In this document: positions 52,000 through 60,416 of the stretch, in pieces
How the letters are laid out: the number at the start of each line of letters is the position of its first letter
Numbering within the stretch: position 1 is the first letter of the stretch
NCBI RefSeq assembly: GCF_002117105.1
Contig: NZ_CP019343.1
Location: forward strand, 1,922,001 to 1,986,000
Direction of reading: 5' to 3'
DNA length: 64,000 bases
Origin: Oceanicoccus sagamiensis
GTDB lineage: Bacteria > Pseudomonadota > Gammaproteobacteria > Pseudomonadales > Dasaniaceae
Position numbers and translations under genes: made by a program
Notes under the pieces: model-generated
Databases searched by the model: none
What the model was told of the DNA's origin: nothing
The model's input: the letters and a program-made list of their open reading frames with translations, nothing else

Positions 52000-52017
52000 G
52001 TAGCGCTTAGCCCTGTT
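51980..52017. terminator. possible bidirectional hairpin between convergent genes
   Basis: AACAGGGCT (51980-51988) and AGCCCTGTT (52009-52017) are perfect 9-base complements around a 20-base loop that includes the stop codon of the DUF4136-like gene. There is no T-run on either side, so termination efficiency is doubtful. Confidence 0.35.
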
Positions 52018-52125
52018 GCAAACTATCGCTTTCAAAAATTTGCAGGCCATCATTGCCATCGCGTTCGGTTGTTCTGTGATAAATAGCCTGCGCCAGTCTA
52101 TCGATGTTAATCGGCTGATATTGTC

Positions 52126-52671
52126 TTAAGCCCAGAAAAAAACAGGCGTCAGTAACCATGACAGCCAGCTGGCTAGCGTTTCTTTTAAACGAAACTCATC
52201 ACGCTGCCCCTCTAATAATGAAGGGCGGAATATCGACAGGCTTGAAAACTGTTCGGCCATAAGGGCGGCTTCGGCTTCGCCCTTAACCTGACTATAAAAG
52301 CTGATGGATGAGGGATTGGCACCGATCGCGCTTACCAGACTAAAGTGCCTAACCCCACAGCGTTTAGCATATTTGGCGGCCTCGACAATATAGTCATAAT
52401 CAACAGTCCGAAAAGCCTGTTTGCTGCCCGCTGTTTTAAGGGTCGTGCCAAGACAGCAATAGGCATCGCCATGTTGTAATCCTGCTTGAGTTTCAAACTC
52501 GTTGAGTGTGTCAAAACCTATTTCAATCCACTGCAATTTATTCGATGTAAAGGGCGCGGGTTTGCGGGCAATGACAATCACCTGTTGGTAGTGGCTGTCG
52601 TCAAGGCATAAATCCAATAGCTTTCGCCCAACTGCGCCAGTGGCGCCAAAAATAATCGCTTGTTTGCTCAT
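52126..52671 (-). CDS. NAD(P)-binding oxidoreductase (atypical SDR), C-terminus frameshifted
   Basis: A 181-residue Rossmann protein: nucleotide loop IIFGATGAVGRKLLDL, GDAYCCLGTTLKTAGS, VDYDYIVEAAKYAKRCGVRHFSLVSAIGA, YSQVKGEAE (Tyr/Lys pair) and IFRPSLLEGQRDEFR. This is the HTATIP2/YwnB-like group. The frame stops after LTPVFFWA at a seven-A run (52136-52142). Adding one base there restores LGLRQYQPINIDRLAQAIYH and a further 45-odd residues to a stop at 52007, matching the usual family tail (RPI..VA.A). So the true gene is probably 52007-52671. Substrate unknown. Its start overlaps the upstream DUF302 gene by 4 bases. Confidence 0.8.
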   Translation of the reverse strand: MSKQAIIFGATGAVGRKLLDLCLDDSHYQQVIVIARKPAPFTSNKLQWIEIGFDTLNEFETQAGLQHGDAYCCLGTTLKTAGSKQAFRTVDYDYIVEAAKYAKRCGVRHFSLVSAIGANPSSISFYSQVKGEAEAALMAEQFSSLSIFRPSLLEGQRDEFRLKETLASWLSWLLTPVFFWA

Positions 52672-53558
52672 GGCTGTGCTAATGCCTCACTAAAGACGCT
52701 GTTTAAGCGAAAGTTAATCACCCGTAGAGCAATAGACGTATTAACCCCCTGACGCTCTGCCATCGCTACCAAATCATTAAAGCTAAGATAGACTTGCCCC
52801 TGTTTATCTTGCCAGAGCAAAAATTTCTGGCAAAAAGCGTCCAGCCCTAAAGTCGGGGCTGCGCTCATGGCTTTGGCGCCGGGAGCTGGCCCGCCAAATA
52901 ATACTAAGGTATTGGGCAAGAGATCTATACCCAGTTCAGCGGCTTGCTGTTGAAAGTCAACCTCGCCAAAACTGACTGTATCATCCTGTGAGTTAATAGC
53001 TGCTGCGATTTTTTTTAGCGAGGTATCAAAATCAAAGGGGCTTTTAATCGTGATAATCCCATCGCTTGGCATTGTTGCGGATGGAAAGTCAGTGATGAGG
53101 GATTTGGGGATATCCACTAATAAAGCATCGACCATATGTTGATAAGCAGCCGCTAAATAAGCTGGGTCGTTGATGCCATAACGTGAAGCAATATACTGAA
53201 AGCGGTTATAGATAAGCTTGCTCTCACCACCGGACTTTTCTTCATAGGCCAAAATTCGCAAGGGCATATCAATGGCGGCCAACGGGTTTTGTTGAATAAT
53301 GGCGGTATCCAGTTTGGGGTTTGAAACAATAAGCACTCTGGCAGGGGGCATCGTTGAGCCCGCTTGATAGCCCAGCCTGGAGTGATCGATATCTATCACC
53401 TTACGCCAATCCGAATGCTTCGCCAGATTAGACTCAAGTTGCTGGAATAGCGCGTCAGAACCCGCATAGCGTTGGTCGGTGATGGGCTCAGGGTCAGAGC
53501 AGCCAGTGCTTAATAACACAGTGACGACCCCGGTAAACCAATAGGCTTTAATATTCAT
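52668..53558 (-). CDS. lipoprotein with two DUF302-like domains
   Basis: A 296-residue lipoprotein (leader ending LSTGC). Two segments look like DUF302: one around LFQQLESNLAKH...RVLIVSNPKLDTAIIQQNPLAAIDMPLRILAYE, and a second from SPFDFDTSLKKIAAAINS through LVLFGGPAPGAKAMSAAPTLGLDAFCQKFLLW. Each has the family's pattern of an L-x-x-G/N-P strand followed by P-x-x-G/A-I-D-x-P. DUF302 has no settled function. The two repeats diverge strongly. It overlaps the SDR gene by 4 bases, so the pair is an operon. Confidence 0.7.
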   Translation of the reverse strand: MNIKAYWFTGVVTVLLSTGCSDPEPITDQRYAGSDALFQQLESNLAKHSDWRKVIDIDHSRLGYQAGSTMPPARVLIVSNPKLDTAIIQQNPLAAIDMPLRILAYEEKSGGESKLIYNRFQYIASRYGINDPAYLAAAYQHMVDALLVDIPKSLITDFPSATMPSDGIITIKSPFDFDTSLKKIAAAINSQDDTVSFGEVDFQQQAAELGIDLLPNTLVLFGGPAPGAKAMSAAPTLGLDAFCQKFLLWQDKQGQVYLSFNDLVAMAERQGVNTSIALRVINFRLNSVFSEALAQP

Positions 53559-53636
53559 AGGCTAACTACTTGCATAAAATAACAGGCACTGCTTTTATAA
53601 AAGCGTAGTATAAAATTATTGCCAGTGGAGAAATCA

Positions 53637-54023
53637 ATGAAAAAGGAACGTATTTTTTTATTTCTCGCGACATTAGGCCTGCTGCCTATTGCTCTGTCCT
53701 ATGGTGCATCACCGCAAACCAGTATGGACTATCTATTTGCTATCGATGCCAGCAGTGTTAATTCAACCCATATTTTCAGGGCGGTAATGGGCTTATATTT
53801 AGCGCTGGCCTTATTTTGGTTTATCGGTGCCCAGCGAGAGGCTTTAACCTTGCCAGCATTATGGAGTTTGACCGTCTTTATGCTGGGGCTTGCCGCAGGC
53901 CGAGTGCTAAGCCTTATTATCGATGGCATGCCGCATCCTCTATTAATGGTGTATTTACTGTTAGAGATTGGCTTTGGTGTTGTGGGCTATATATTGATTA
54001 GTCGTTATCAGCAAAGCGAATAA
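53637..54023 (+). CDS. DUF4345-like membrane protein
   Basis: A 128-residue inner-membrane protein with four hydrophobic helices (IFLFLATLGLLPIALSYG, IFRAVMGLYLALALFWFIG, LPALWSLTVFMLGLAAGRVLSL, PLLMVYLLLEIGFGVVGYILI). The RAVMGLYLALALFW and AGRVLSL segments match DUF4345. Function unknown. ATG 53637 has GGAG 7 bases upstream, and an open TTG at 53619 is less likely. The 3' end overlaps the convergent lipoprotein gene by 26 bases. Confidence 0.7.
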   Translation: MKKERIFLFLATLGLLPIALSYGASPQTSMDYLFAIDASSVNSTHIFRAVMGLYLALALFWFIGAQREALTLPALWSLTVFMLGLAAGRVLSLIIDGMPHPLLMVYLLLEIGFGVVGYILISRYQQSE

Positions 54024-54435
54024 AAGCTGCTTCCTGTCCTAACTGTTTGGCATCTTTTACCGCGCTGGCTAATAGGCGCTCTATAGTTGGCACCCCAGCC
54101 GCTGGGGCGGTGCCGCTATGTTTGGCTTCAAAGACATAGCCGCTGACTTCTTTGCCCGCAGCATCTTTACCGATGGCCTTTCTGGCAAAGAGTGTAACGG
54201 TATCTTTATCCACACCCCACTGAACTTTTCCGCTATAGCCCAGCTCCGGGGGCGGTAGTTTTTGCAATGTGCTTTGATCAAGCTCGGCCTTCATAGCCGC
54301 CAATAAAATACGCTCAGCAATTTTGTCCGACAGGATATAAATACTTTGATTGCCACCGTCCATCGAAGTGATAGTGCCACTACAGCCAAGCAGACATAGG
54401 GTGAGGGCGAAAAAAATATGTTTGATCAGCGTCAT
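53998..54435 (-). CDS. small lipoprotein of unknown function
   Basis: A 145-residue protein with leader IKHIFFALTLCLLGC (good lipobox). The body has an amphipathic helix (SDKIAERILLAAMKAELDQS), then strands (GKVQWGVDKDTVTLFARKAIG, VSGYVFEAKHSG) and a final helix (ASAVKDAKQLGQEA). No family recognised. It follows the next upstream gene by 21 bases in the same direction, and its 3' end overlaps DUF4345 on the other strand. Confidence 0.6.
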   Translation of the reverse strand: MTLIKHIFFALTLCLLGCSGTITSMDGGNQSIYILSDKIAERILLAAMKAELDQSTLQKLPPPELGYSGKVQWGVDKDTVTLFARKAIGKDAAGKEVSGYVFEAKHSGTAPAAGVPTIERLLASAVKDAKQLGQEAAFIRFADND

Positions 54436-54456
54436 AGGCGTCTCGTTATTTCAGGT

Positions 54457-55020
54457 TTATTCACACAGGGCACGCATTTGAATTAAGGCTTGGTCAATCT
54501 CGCTATCGCTCTTTGCGCTATGGACTTTTTCAATCGCCTTATTACAGGCTTGTGCCATAGACTGCTGGCTGGCTTTGATAGCGTCTGACTGCAAGGCCGC
54601 ATGGTCAGGTGACTGGCAGTATACCGCTGATACCGGGCGTAAATTAATATGTTGCTGATTCTTCTCCCAGGCAACACATTGGCCCACAGCCAGACCGGCT
54701 TGGGGTATAGCAATCTCTTTACTGCTATTGCCCTTAAAGGTCACCGTATAAAGAAAGACGCGGCGGTCTCCTTCGGCAATGGATGTGATCGCAAAAGCTG
54801 CAGCGGCACCATGAAAGGCCCAGGCGGTGTTGTCACCGATAGCAATGCCTGCCAGGCCGCCCAATACAGTATTTCTCGCGATGGCTGATTGCTCGGTAGT
54901 GACTTCAATAGCACTGATATGACCGTAATCAATGATGGCCGGTGTTTCTTTGGCTGCTAGTGTGGGTGCCACCAATAAAAACAGGCCAAATTGCGTTAGT
55001 GTGCTAAGCGTTTTCACCAT
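54457..55020 (-). CDS. secreted protein of unknown function with glycine-rich helix
   Basis: A 187-residue protein with a signal peptide (LTQFGLFLLVAPTLAA). A Gly/Ala-rich stretch, VLGGLAGIAIGDNTAWAFHGAAAAFAITS (split here only by polar residues), recalls glycine-zipper proteins such as SlyB. It is followed by strands (RRVFLYTVTFKG, VGQCVAWEKNQQHINLRPV) and a helical tail with two Cys. It has no lipobox. No firm family assignment. Probably co-transcribed with the small lipoprotein downstream. Confidence 0.55.
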   Translation of the reverse strand: MVKTLSTLTQFGLFLLVAPTLAAKETPAIIDYGHISAIEVTTEQSAIARNTVLGGLAGIAIGDNTAWAFHGAAAAFAITSIAEGDRRVFLYTVTFKGNSSKEIAIPQAGLAVGQCVAWEKNQQHINLRPVSAVYCQSPDHAALQSDAIKASQQSMAQACNKAIEKVHSAKSDSEIDQALIQMRALCE

Positions 55021-55168
55021 GTCGGCAACACCTTTATTATTGTCTAAGGTTATGACGATACGCTAATGTTGGCTGAAATCAAATCACTTTTACGCTTGGG
55101 CAGGCTATGGAAAAACCACCAAGCCGACGTATACTTACCGTAGTCCAAATAACAAAACAGGTGTTTCT

Positions 55169-57364
55169 ATGAGCGACACGGCTCAACCCGAACCTCAAAG
55201 CATAAAAAATAAATTATTAAGCCTTAGCAGTTCCAGCCAAATGCTACTGGCGCTGGGTCTTGGCATTATCGTGGGTTTGTTTTTTGGCGAGTCGGTTGAG
55301 TGGATGGGGGTTATTGGCAAGGCCGTTATCTTGCTGATGCAAATGACTGTATACCCCTATATTGTGGTGTCGCTGGTTGGTGGTATTGGCAAGCTTAACT
55401 CGCAAAATGCCACGCTATTATTTAAAAAGGCCGGTGTGATTATGTTGGCCCTATGGGCTCTGGGTATGGTGGTGATTTTTATTATGCCCGCCTTATTTCC
55501 GGTGCTGGAATCTGCCAGTTTTTTTAGTACCAGCTCGATTGCCGAGCCGGTGCCCGTTGATTATTACAAACTGTATATTCCAGCCAACCCCTTTGAATCT
55601 ATGGCCGATGGTTCGGTACCGGCCATGGTGCTGTTTTGCATTGCTATGGGGCTGGCCCTAATGGGCATGGATAATAAAGACGATATCATCTCCTTTATGG
55701 ATATTCTGTCCAGTGGTCTGGCCAGGGTGACTCAGGGCTTATTACTGATTTTGCCCTACGGTATTTTTGCTATGTCAGCCAGTGCGGCGGGTACTATGGG
55801 AGTAGAAGAGTTTGCCAGTTTGCAAATCTATCTGATCAGCATGTTTATCCTCTGTATGGTGTTAACCTTCTGGGTGTTTCCCTGGGTGATTGCGGTATTT
55901 ACCCCAGTTCCCTATGGCGATGTTGTGCGTATTAGTCGTACGGCTTTGGTCACCGCCTTTGCCACCGGCAATGTTTTTATTGTGTTGCCGGTGATTGTTG
56001 AGGAATGTAAAACCGTGCTGGCAAAACGGGCCAGCCTGTCGGGTGAGGGGTCCAGTATGATCGATATACTGGTCCCTATCGCTTATTCATTTCCCAATGT
56101 GGGCAAGCTAACGGTGATACTGTTTGTTTCCTTTGCGGGCTGGTTTGCTGGCAAACCGATAGACCCTGCTGCGATACCTTCGCTGGCGGTCAGTGGGTTT
56201 TTATCGCTGTTTGGCAGTGTCTATGTCGCCATTCCCTTTATGTTGGACCTGGTGCATTTACCCGCCGATTTATTTAACTTTTTTGTTATGTCCGGCTTTC
56301 TAACGGGTAAGGTTAGTTCGATGGTGGCGGTGATGAATTTATTTGCCCTGACCTTATTGTCGATTGCCATGTTTCAAGGGCTTAGCCGCTTTAATCCACA
56401 AAATTTTATTAAAGTGGGTGTGGGCATTGTCGGTGTATTAGCCGTAGTGATTATTTCAGGTCGCTTGGGTATGAGTTTATTAATTGACCAGGATAAATCC
56501 ACCAGCGAACAAATCGCTAATATGCGCGTTGCTGAGGGTGAGACTAAAAAAGTCTCCCGCCAGTTTCCCGTATTGGGTGAAACACCCAGTCAGCCTATTG
56601 CCGGTATCAAAGCAATTAAAGAACGCGGTGTATTACGGGTAGGTTATCGGCCCAGTAATGTGCCTTTCTCCTATTATAATAATCGAGCGGAATTGGTGGG
56701 TTATGATGTGGAGTTGGCAACTGCTCTGGCCAAAGACTTAGGTGTAGAGGTAGAGTTTATCCCCTTTAAACGCGGCCGTTTTGCCGAGGGGCTTAATCAT
56801 GGCTTTTTTGATATTGCCATGTCCGGTTTGATTGTCAGTGTCGATATGATGCAGGCTATTAACTATACCCGCCCTGTACTGGAGCTAACCCGATCGCTGG
56901 TGGTGGCTGATCATCGGGTCAAGGATTTTGACTCTCCCGAAGAAATTAAAGCCGCTGACAATATTACTGTGGCCTATGTTGAGGACGAAGCCCTTGTGGC
57001 CAAAGCCAAGGCCCTGCTGCCCAATGTGACCTTCGAGGCGATATCGAATTACAAGCGTTTCTTTAAACAAAAACCCGGCAGCTATGATGCCCTGTTGATT
57101 AGTGCCGAGGCGGGTTCCGCCTGGACATTATTTTATCCGGAGTATGGGGTGGCGATCTTTAACCGCAACTCAAAAGCCCCTTCAGGTTATGCCGTGGCCT
57201 GGGATAATACAGAATTGCTACGCTTTGTTGATAATTGGATCAAGTTAAAAAAGGTGGACGGTACGGTCGATAAAACCTACCGCTATTGGATACTGGGTGA
57301 AAAAGATAAAAGTCAGGAAAAGCGCTGGTCTATTATGAAAGATGTATTGGGTTGGGGCGAATAA
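55169..57364 (+). CDS. dicarboxylate/amino acid:cation symporter fused to periplasmic solute-binding domain
   Basis: A 731-residue fusion. Residues about 20-440 are a DAACS/SDF symporter: MLLALGLGIIVGLFFGE, the TVYPYIVVSLVGGIGKL hairpin, TAFATGNVFIVLPV in the substrate-binding region, and DLFNFFVMSGFLTGKV. Residues about 480-720 are an SBP_bac_3 domain: IKERGVLRVGYRPSNVPFSYYNNRAELVGYDVELATALAKDLGVEVEFIPF, then DIAMSGLIVSVDMMQAINYTRP. Single-chain coupling of a secondary transporter to a binding protein would give a high-affinity or regulated importer. It is not an ABC system: no ATPase or ABC permease is nearby. AGGTG lies 6 bases before the ATG. Confidence 0.88.
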   Translation: MSDTAQPEPQSIKNKLLSLSSSSQMLLALGLGIIVGLFFGESVEWMGVIGKAVILLMQMTVYPYIVVSLVGGIGKLNSQNATLLFKKAGVIMLALWALGMVVIFIMPALFPVLESASFFSTSSIAEPVPVDYYKLYIPANPFESMADGSVPAMVLFCIAMGLALMGMDNKDDIISFMDILSSGLARVTQGLLLILPYGIFAMSASAAGTMGVEEFASLQIYLISMFILCMVLTFWVFPWVIAVFTPVPYGDVVRISRTALVTAFATGNVFIVLPVIVEECKTVLAKRASLSGEGSSMIDILVPIAYSFPNVGKLTVILFVSFAGWFAGKPIDPAAIPSLAVSGFLSLFGSVYVAIPFMLDLVHLPADLFNFFVMSGFLTGKVSSMVAVMNLFALTLLSIAMFQGLSRFNPQNFIKVGVGIVGVLAVVIISGRLGMSLLIDQDKSTSEQIANMRVAEGETKKVSRQFPVLGETPSQPIAGIKAIKERGVLRVGYRPSNVPFSYYNNRAELVGYDVELATALAKDLGVEVEFIPFKRGRFAEGLNHGFFDIAMSGLIVSVDMMQAINYTRPVLELTRSLVVADHRVKDFDSPEEIKAADNITVAYVEDEALVAKAKALLPNVTFEAISNYKRFFKQKPGSYDALLISAEAGSAWTLFYPEYGVAIFNRNSKAPSGYAVAWDNTELLRFVDNWIKLKKVDGTVDKTYRYWILGEKDKSQEKRWSIMKDVLGWGE

Positions 57365-57371
57365 TCGCCCC
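57354..57371. terminator. hairpin at the end of the symporter gene
   Basis: GGGGCGA-ATAA-TCGCCCC is a perfect 7-base stem whose loop contains the stop codon. It sits between two convergent genes and may terminate both; no T-run follows. Confidence 0.4.
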
Positions 57372-57379
57372 ATGGCTCA

Positions 57380-58180
57380 TTACCACTTAGAGCCATCGAC
57401 AAAACCGGCAGTGCCTTTCTTGGCAAGATAGGCCGCTTCCAATACCGTGTCTTTGCGGTCCTGTCGCACATTGCGATGGGGAAAACGGTTAAACATTAAA
57501 ATCACCTGATAGTGCTCTACACCTTTTTGTAGGGCATTCAAAAATTCATAGCGATGCTCAGGGTGTTCGTTAATCGCTTTTAAATAGGCTAATGATTGGG
57601 ATTGTGAAGTAATATTTTCATGGTGCATCAAAGGGTAAACCAGAAATAATTTTTGATAGCCGGTAAAATAATAATCACTAAAATGATTGGCCAAATTTAT
57701 TTTAACGGCATCCAGCGCTAGCTGATCATTCTCATAGGCTTTTTCCGTGCCTCTAAACATATTGCGCGTCAATTGATCAAACAATAAAACATAGGCCAGA
57801 TTTTCATAGGGGTTATGGTTTATATCCCAGTGAATTTCTTTGGCCAGTACTTTGTTAAAGGTGTCGAGAAATTCTTTGCGGATTTCTGCATCCACTGCTT
57901 TGCTGCCCTCTGCGCCTTTGGGGCCATGGGGAAACCACTTATCATTATATTTTCCTTTGCCACCGTTCACTTTATCCTGGTCCCATTCTTCATACCAAAA
58001 CTTTAGTAGTCGCAGGGCTTCCGGGTCAGTTTTATCCAGCATGGCTTGTCGCTGCTGTGCTGTTGGCGGTATCGCGTTTGCAGTACCGCCATCAGCGTAA
58101 CTTTGTGGGGCGATAGCCAGCAGTAATACCCAGCAAAACAACAGTTTGAAAATAATCTGTTTTGGATATGAATGAGCCAT
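57380..58180 (-). CDS. DUF924 family protein with signal peptide
   Basis: A 266-residue protein. A leader (IIFKLLFCWVLLLAIAPQSYA) precedes the DUF924 domain: LLKFWYEEW, KWF, IRKEFLDTFNKVLAKEI, VLLFDQLTRNMFRGTEKAYENDQLAL, PLMHHENITSQSQSLAYL and MFNRFPHRN. DUF924 has a TPR-like helical fold and is usually cytosolic, so an exported copy is unusual. Function unknown. The start is ATG 58180 with AGGA upstream; the frame is open further up into the DUF3360 gene region but that is not credible. It follows the DUF3360 gene in the same direction by 47 bases. Confidence 0.78.
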   Translation of the reverse strand: MAHSYPKQIIFKLLFCWVLLLAIAPQSYADGGTANAIPPTAQQRQAMLDKTDPEALRLLKFWYEEWDQDKVNGGKGKYNDKWFPHGPKGAEGSKAVDAEIRKEFLDTFNKVLAKEIHWDINHNPYENLAYVLLFDQLTRNMFRGTEKAYENDQLALDAVKINLANHFSDYYFTGYQKLFLVYPLMHHENITSQSQSLAYLKAINEHPEHRYEFLNALQKGVEHYQVILMFNRFPHRNVRQDRKDTVLEAAYLAKKGTAGFVDGSKW

Positions 58181-58227
58181 AGTGAGTCCTTTTAGGGTAT
58201 TGGATCGTGTTGTATTTAATAGCGTGA

Positions 58228-59673
58228 TTAAAATAATGCCGGTATTCCCGGTAGCAGGCCGACGCTGGCCATCGCACCACCACAAACGGCAAAAGTAATG
58301 ATTGGAATGGTCCAGCGCTCGGCGGTGGATAGTGAATCACTGCGTTCGTTTTTACCCAAGAGTCCGCTGTTATCCAATAGCATGGTTAATGACCAGCCAA
58401 ATACGGGGTTCACCAGCGCTGAGGCAAAAATCACAATGCCCGCCCCCTGTGCGGTTTGCGTATCTTTAATCATTTCCATACCCGCTTCCAATAGTGGTAA
58501 AAACACCCCGACGATCAGTGCGACTCTTAATACCGGCTCCCACATGGCAAGATCCATCGGTGCACCAAACACGGCGCACAGCACACAGAGTAGGGCGGTT
58601 AGATTAGCCCCAGCAGGGATGGGGCGCTTGGCGATTGAAGCCGGGATCATATAAGTCCCCCAGCTGGAGGCCAGATTGCCGCCGCCTAAGGTCGTACCCA
58701 CAATCTGCCGAGTTGAAGCCACAGCCATGGTATCGTCGATATTCATCAGTACATCTTGGGCCTTTTTCGGGTAATTTAATTCCTGGAATACGCGGTGGCC
58801 AATAAAATCCGGGGACCACATAGCTACGGCCAGCACCGCAAAGGGCAGCACGGCGACAAAATGCGACAGCCCCGGTAAACCTAGTTGCCAGCCGCTATCT
58901 TCACCCCACCAGTAGCCTGGGCTCATATTGGGCAGCCCGGCTTCGGTGGTAAATTCAAAGGGCGCACCCATCGCCAGGGCGATAATACTGGCGACGGCGG
59001 AGCATAGCGGAATAGCCAGCCAGCGCATTTTTAGCCGCGCCAGCCAGGCATAGAGCACCACAATCAAAAAGAGCACGACAAAGCTGAGCTCAGGCATTTC
59101 AATCGTAGTGGACCACCCCTTAAAAGCATTAATCTGGCTCAGTAAACCCACACTGCCCAGATAGATCAGTAGGCCTCCTTTAACGCCATCACCCGCCATA
59201 CCGACCAGCTTGGAGCCGCCGCCACTCAGGCTTAGGATTAGGCCAAAGACGCCCACCATAATACCGAAAGCCAGCGGATGACCTCCCGCCGCTACCAGTA
59301 TCGGGATCATTGGGATCATTGGACCATGGGTCCCGGCAAGGTTGGCTCTGGGATTAAATAGACCCGAGACCAAAAAGGCAAACAGCAGGGCTGCAATCAG
59401 CATTTCAAAGCGGACATTTTCGACTACAAATTCCGGTGCCAGGCCTAAACTGGCGGCAAAGACCGATACCGTGGCCGACACCATGACGATTTTACCGATG
59501 GTAGCTGCCACCGCCGGCACCAGGTCCTCCCACTCAAATCGATAGTCCCGCAATGGCAGGTTAATACCCCAGCGTTTGGGGGACATCACTTCCAATTCAT
59601 GCTCCAGATACTCCCTGCGGCTATTAAATTTGGCCGCTGGGCGGTGGGCTTGCTGATAAGGTGTTTCAGGCAT
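58228..59673 (-). CDS. DUF3360 family polytopic membrane protein (permease-like)
   Basis: A 481-residue inner-membrane protein with about 11-12 hydrophobic helices. The cytosolic N-terminus (EYLEHELEVMSPKRWGINLPLRDYRFEWEDLVPA) and the segments NPRANLAGTHGPMIPMIPILVAAGGHPLAFG and MWSPDFIGHRVFQELNYPKKAQDVLMNIDDTM match my recollection of DUF3360. The GTHGPMIPMIPI motif and overall layout resemble SulP or nucleobase:cation permeases, suggesting solute transport. Substrate unknown. The secreted DUF924 gene follows it. Confidence 0.72.
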   Translation of the reverse strand: MPETPYQQAHRPAAKFNSRREYLEHELEVMSPKRWGINLPLRDYRFEWEDLVPAVAATIGKIVMVSATVSVFAASLGLAPEFVVENVRFEMLIAALLFAFLVSGLFNPRANLAGTHGPMIPMIPILVAAGGHPLAFGIMVGVFGLILSLSGGGSKLVGMAGDGVKGGLLIYLGSVGLLSQINAFKGWSTTIEMPELSFVVLFLIVVLYAWLARLKMRWLAIPLCSAVASIIALAMGAPFEFTTEAGLPNMSPGYWWGEDSGWQLGLPGLSHFVAVLPFAVLAVAMWSPDFIGHRVFQELNYPKKAQDVLMNIDDTMAVASTRQIVGTTLGGGNLASSWGTYMIPASIAKRPIPAGANLTALLCVLCAVFGAPMDLAMWEPVLRVALIVGVFLPLLEAGMEMIKDTQTAQGAGIVIFASALVNPVFGWSLTMLLDNSGLLGKNERSDSLSTAERWTIPIITFAVCGGAMASVGLLPGIPALF

Positions 59674-59819
59674 GGATTAACCCTGTAGTATTTGGATGGC
59701 TACCAAAGATTGTAGTCTAAGGACCTGGCTTTATCGGCCTATTTATTGGCCGATGTTAACCTGTTAACTGCCAGCTTATCTCGCTACCATCTTTGCTGAC
59801 TGAACAGTGGGAGAAATCG

Positions 59820-60329
59820 ATGGAACAGCAATTACAGAGGCTTTTAGATCGTCAGGCCTGCGAAGATGTCTTGATTCGCTATGGCCGCACCCTTGATTGG
59901 TTGGATCAGGAGGGCCAAGCCAGCTGCTATTGGCAAGATGCTCAGATTGATTACGGTTTTTTTAAAGGCTCAGCTGTGGATTGGATACCGGTGGTGATGG
60001 GCTTGGAAGAAGCCTCACCACGCCGCTGGCATATGACCTCCGGTATCATTGTTGAGGTCAATGGCAATAAGGCGACAAGCGAGTGCTATGGTTTATCGAT
60101 GGGCTCCAGCAAGAATGAAGAGGGCGGGTTGATCGCCACCCTGTTTGGTGGGCGTTACCTGGACGAGCTGGAGAAGCGTGATGGCCAGTGGCGACTTTCA
60201 AAGCGCACTTATATTGCTGATTGGAGCCAGAGCTTCCCCGACGGTTTAGATGCCATGGTCGATAGCGGCTTTATACTCAATATTTTGCAAATTACCCAAG
60301 CGGGGCATAAGGCATACCAGCCTTTATAG
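59820..60329 (+). CDS. SnoaL-like (NTF2-fold) protein
   Basis: A 169-residue cytosolic protein of the NTF2 superfamily: N-terminal helix LQRLLDRQACEDVLIRYGRTLDWLD, the acidic strand WQDAQIDYGFF, RRWHMTSGIIVEVNGNKATSECYGLSM and FGGRYLDELEKRDGQWRLSKRTYIADW. Members are dehydratases, isomerases or hydroxylases, often in polyketide, steroid or aromatic degradation. ATG 59820 has GGGAG 6 bases upstream. It heads a plus-strand run with an LLM oxidoreductase, a thiolase-like protein and an acyl-CoA synthetase, suggesting a role in that pathway. Confidence 0.75.
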   Translation: MEQQLQRLLDRQACEDVLIRYGRTLDWLDQEGQASCYWQDAQIDYGFFKGSAVDWIPVVMGLEEASPRRWHMTSGIIVEVNGNKATSECYGLSMGSSKNEEGGLIATLFGGRYLDELEKRDGQWRLSKRTYIADWSQSFPDGLDAMVDSGFILNILQITQAGHKAYQPL

Positions 60330-60416
60330 CTCCCTCAGTTAGTATGATCTTAAGCGCCAAAAAGAGCGTAGTTAATAAACTACTATCCAGTCTTAAACAA
60401 TACCGCGGAGACAACT

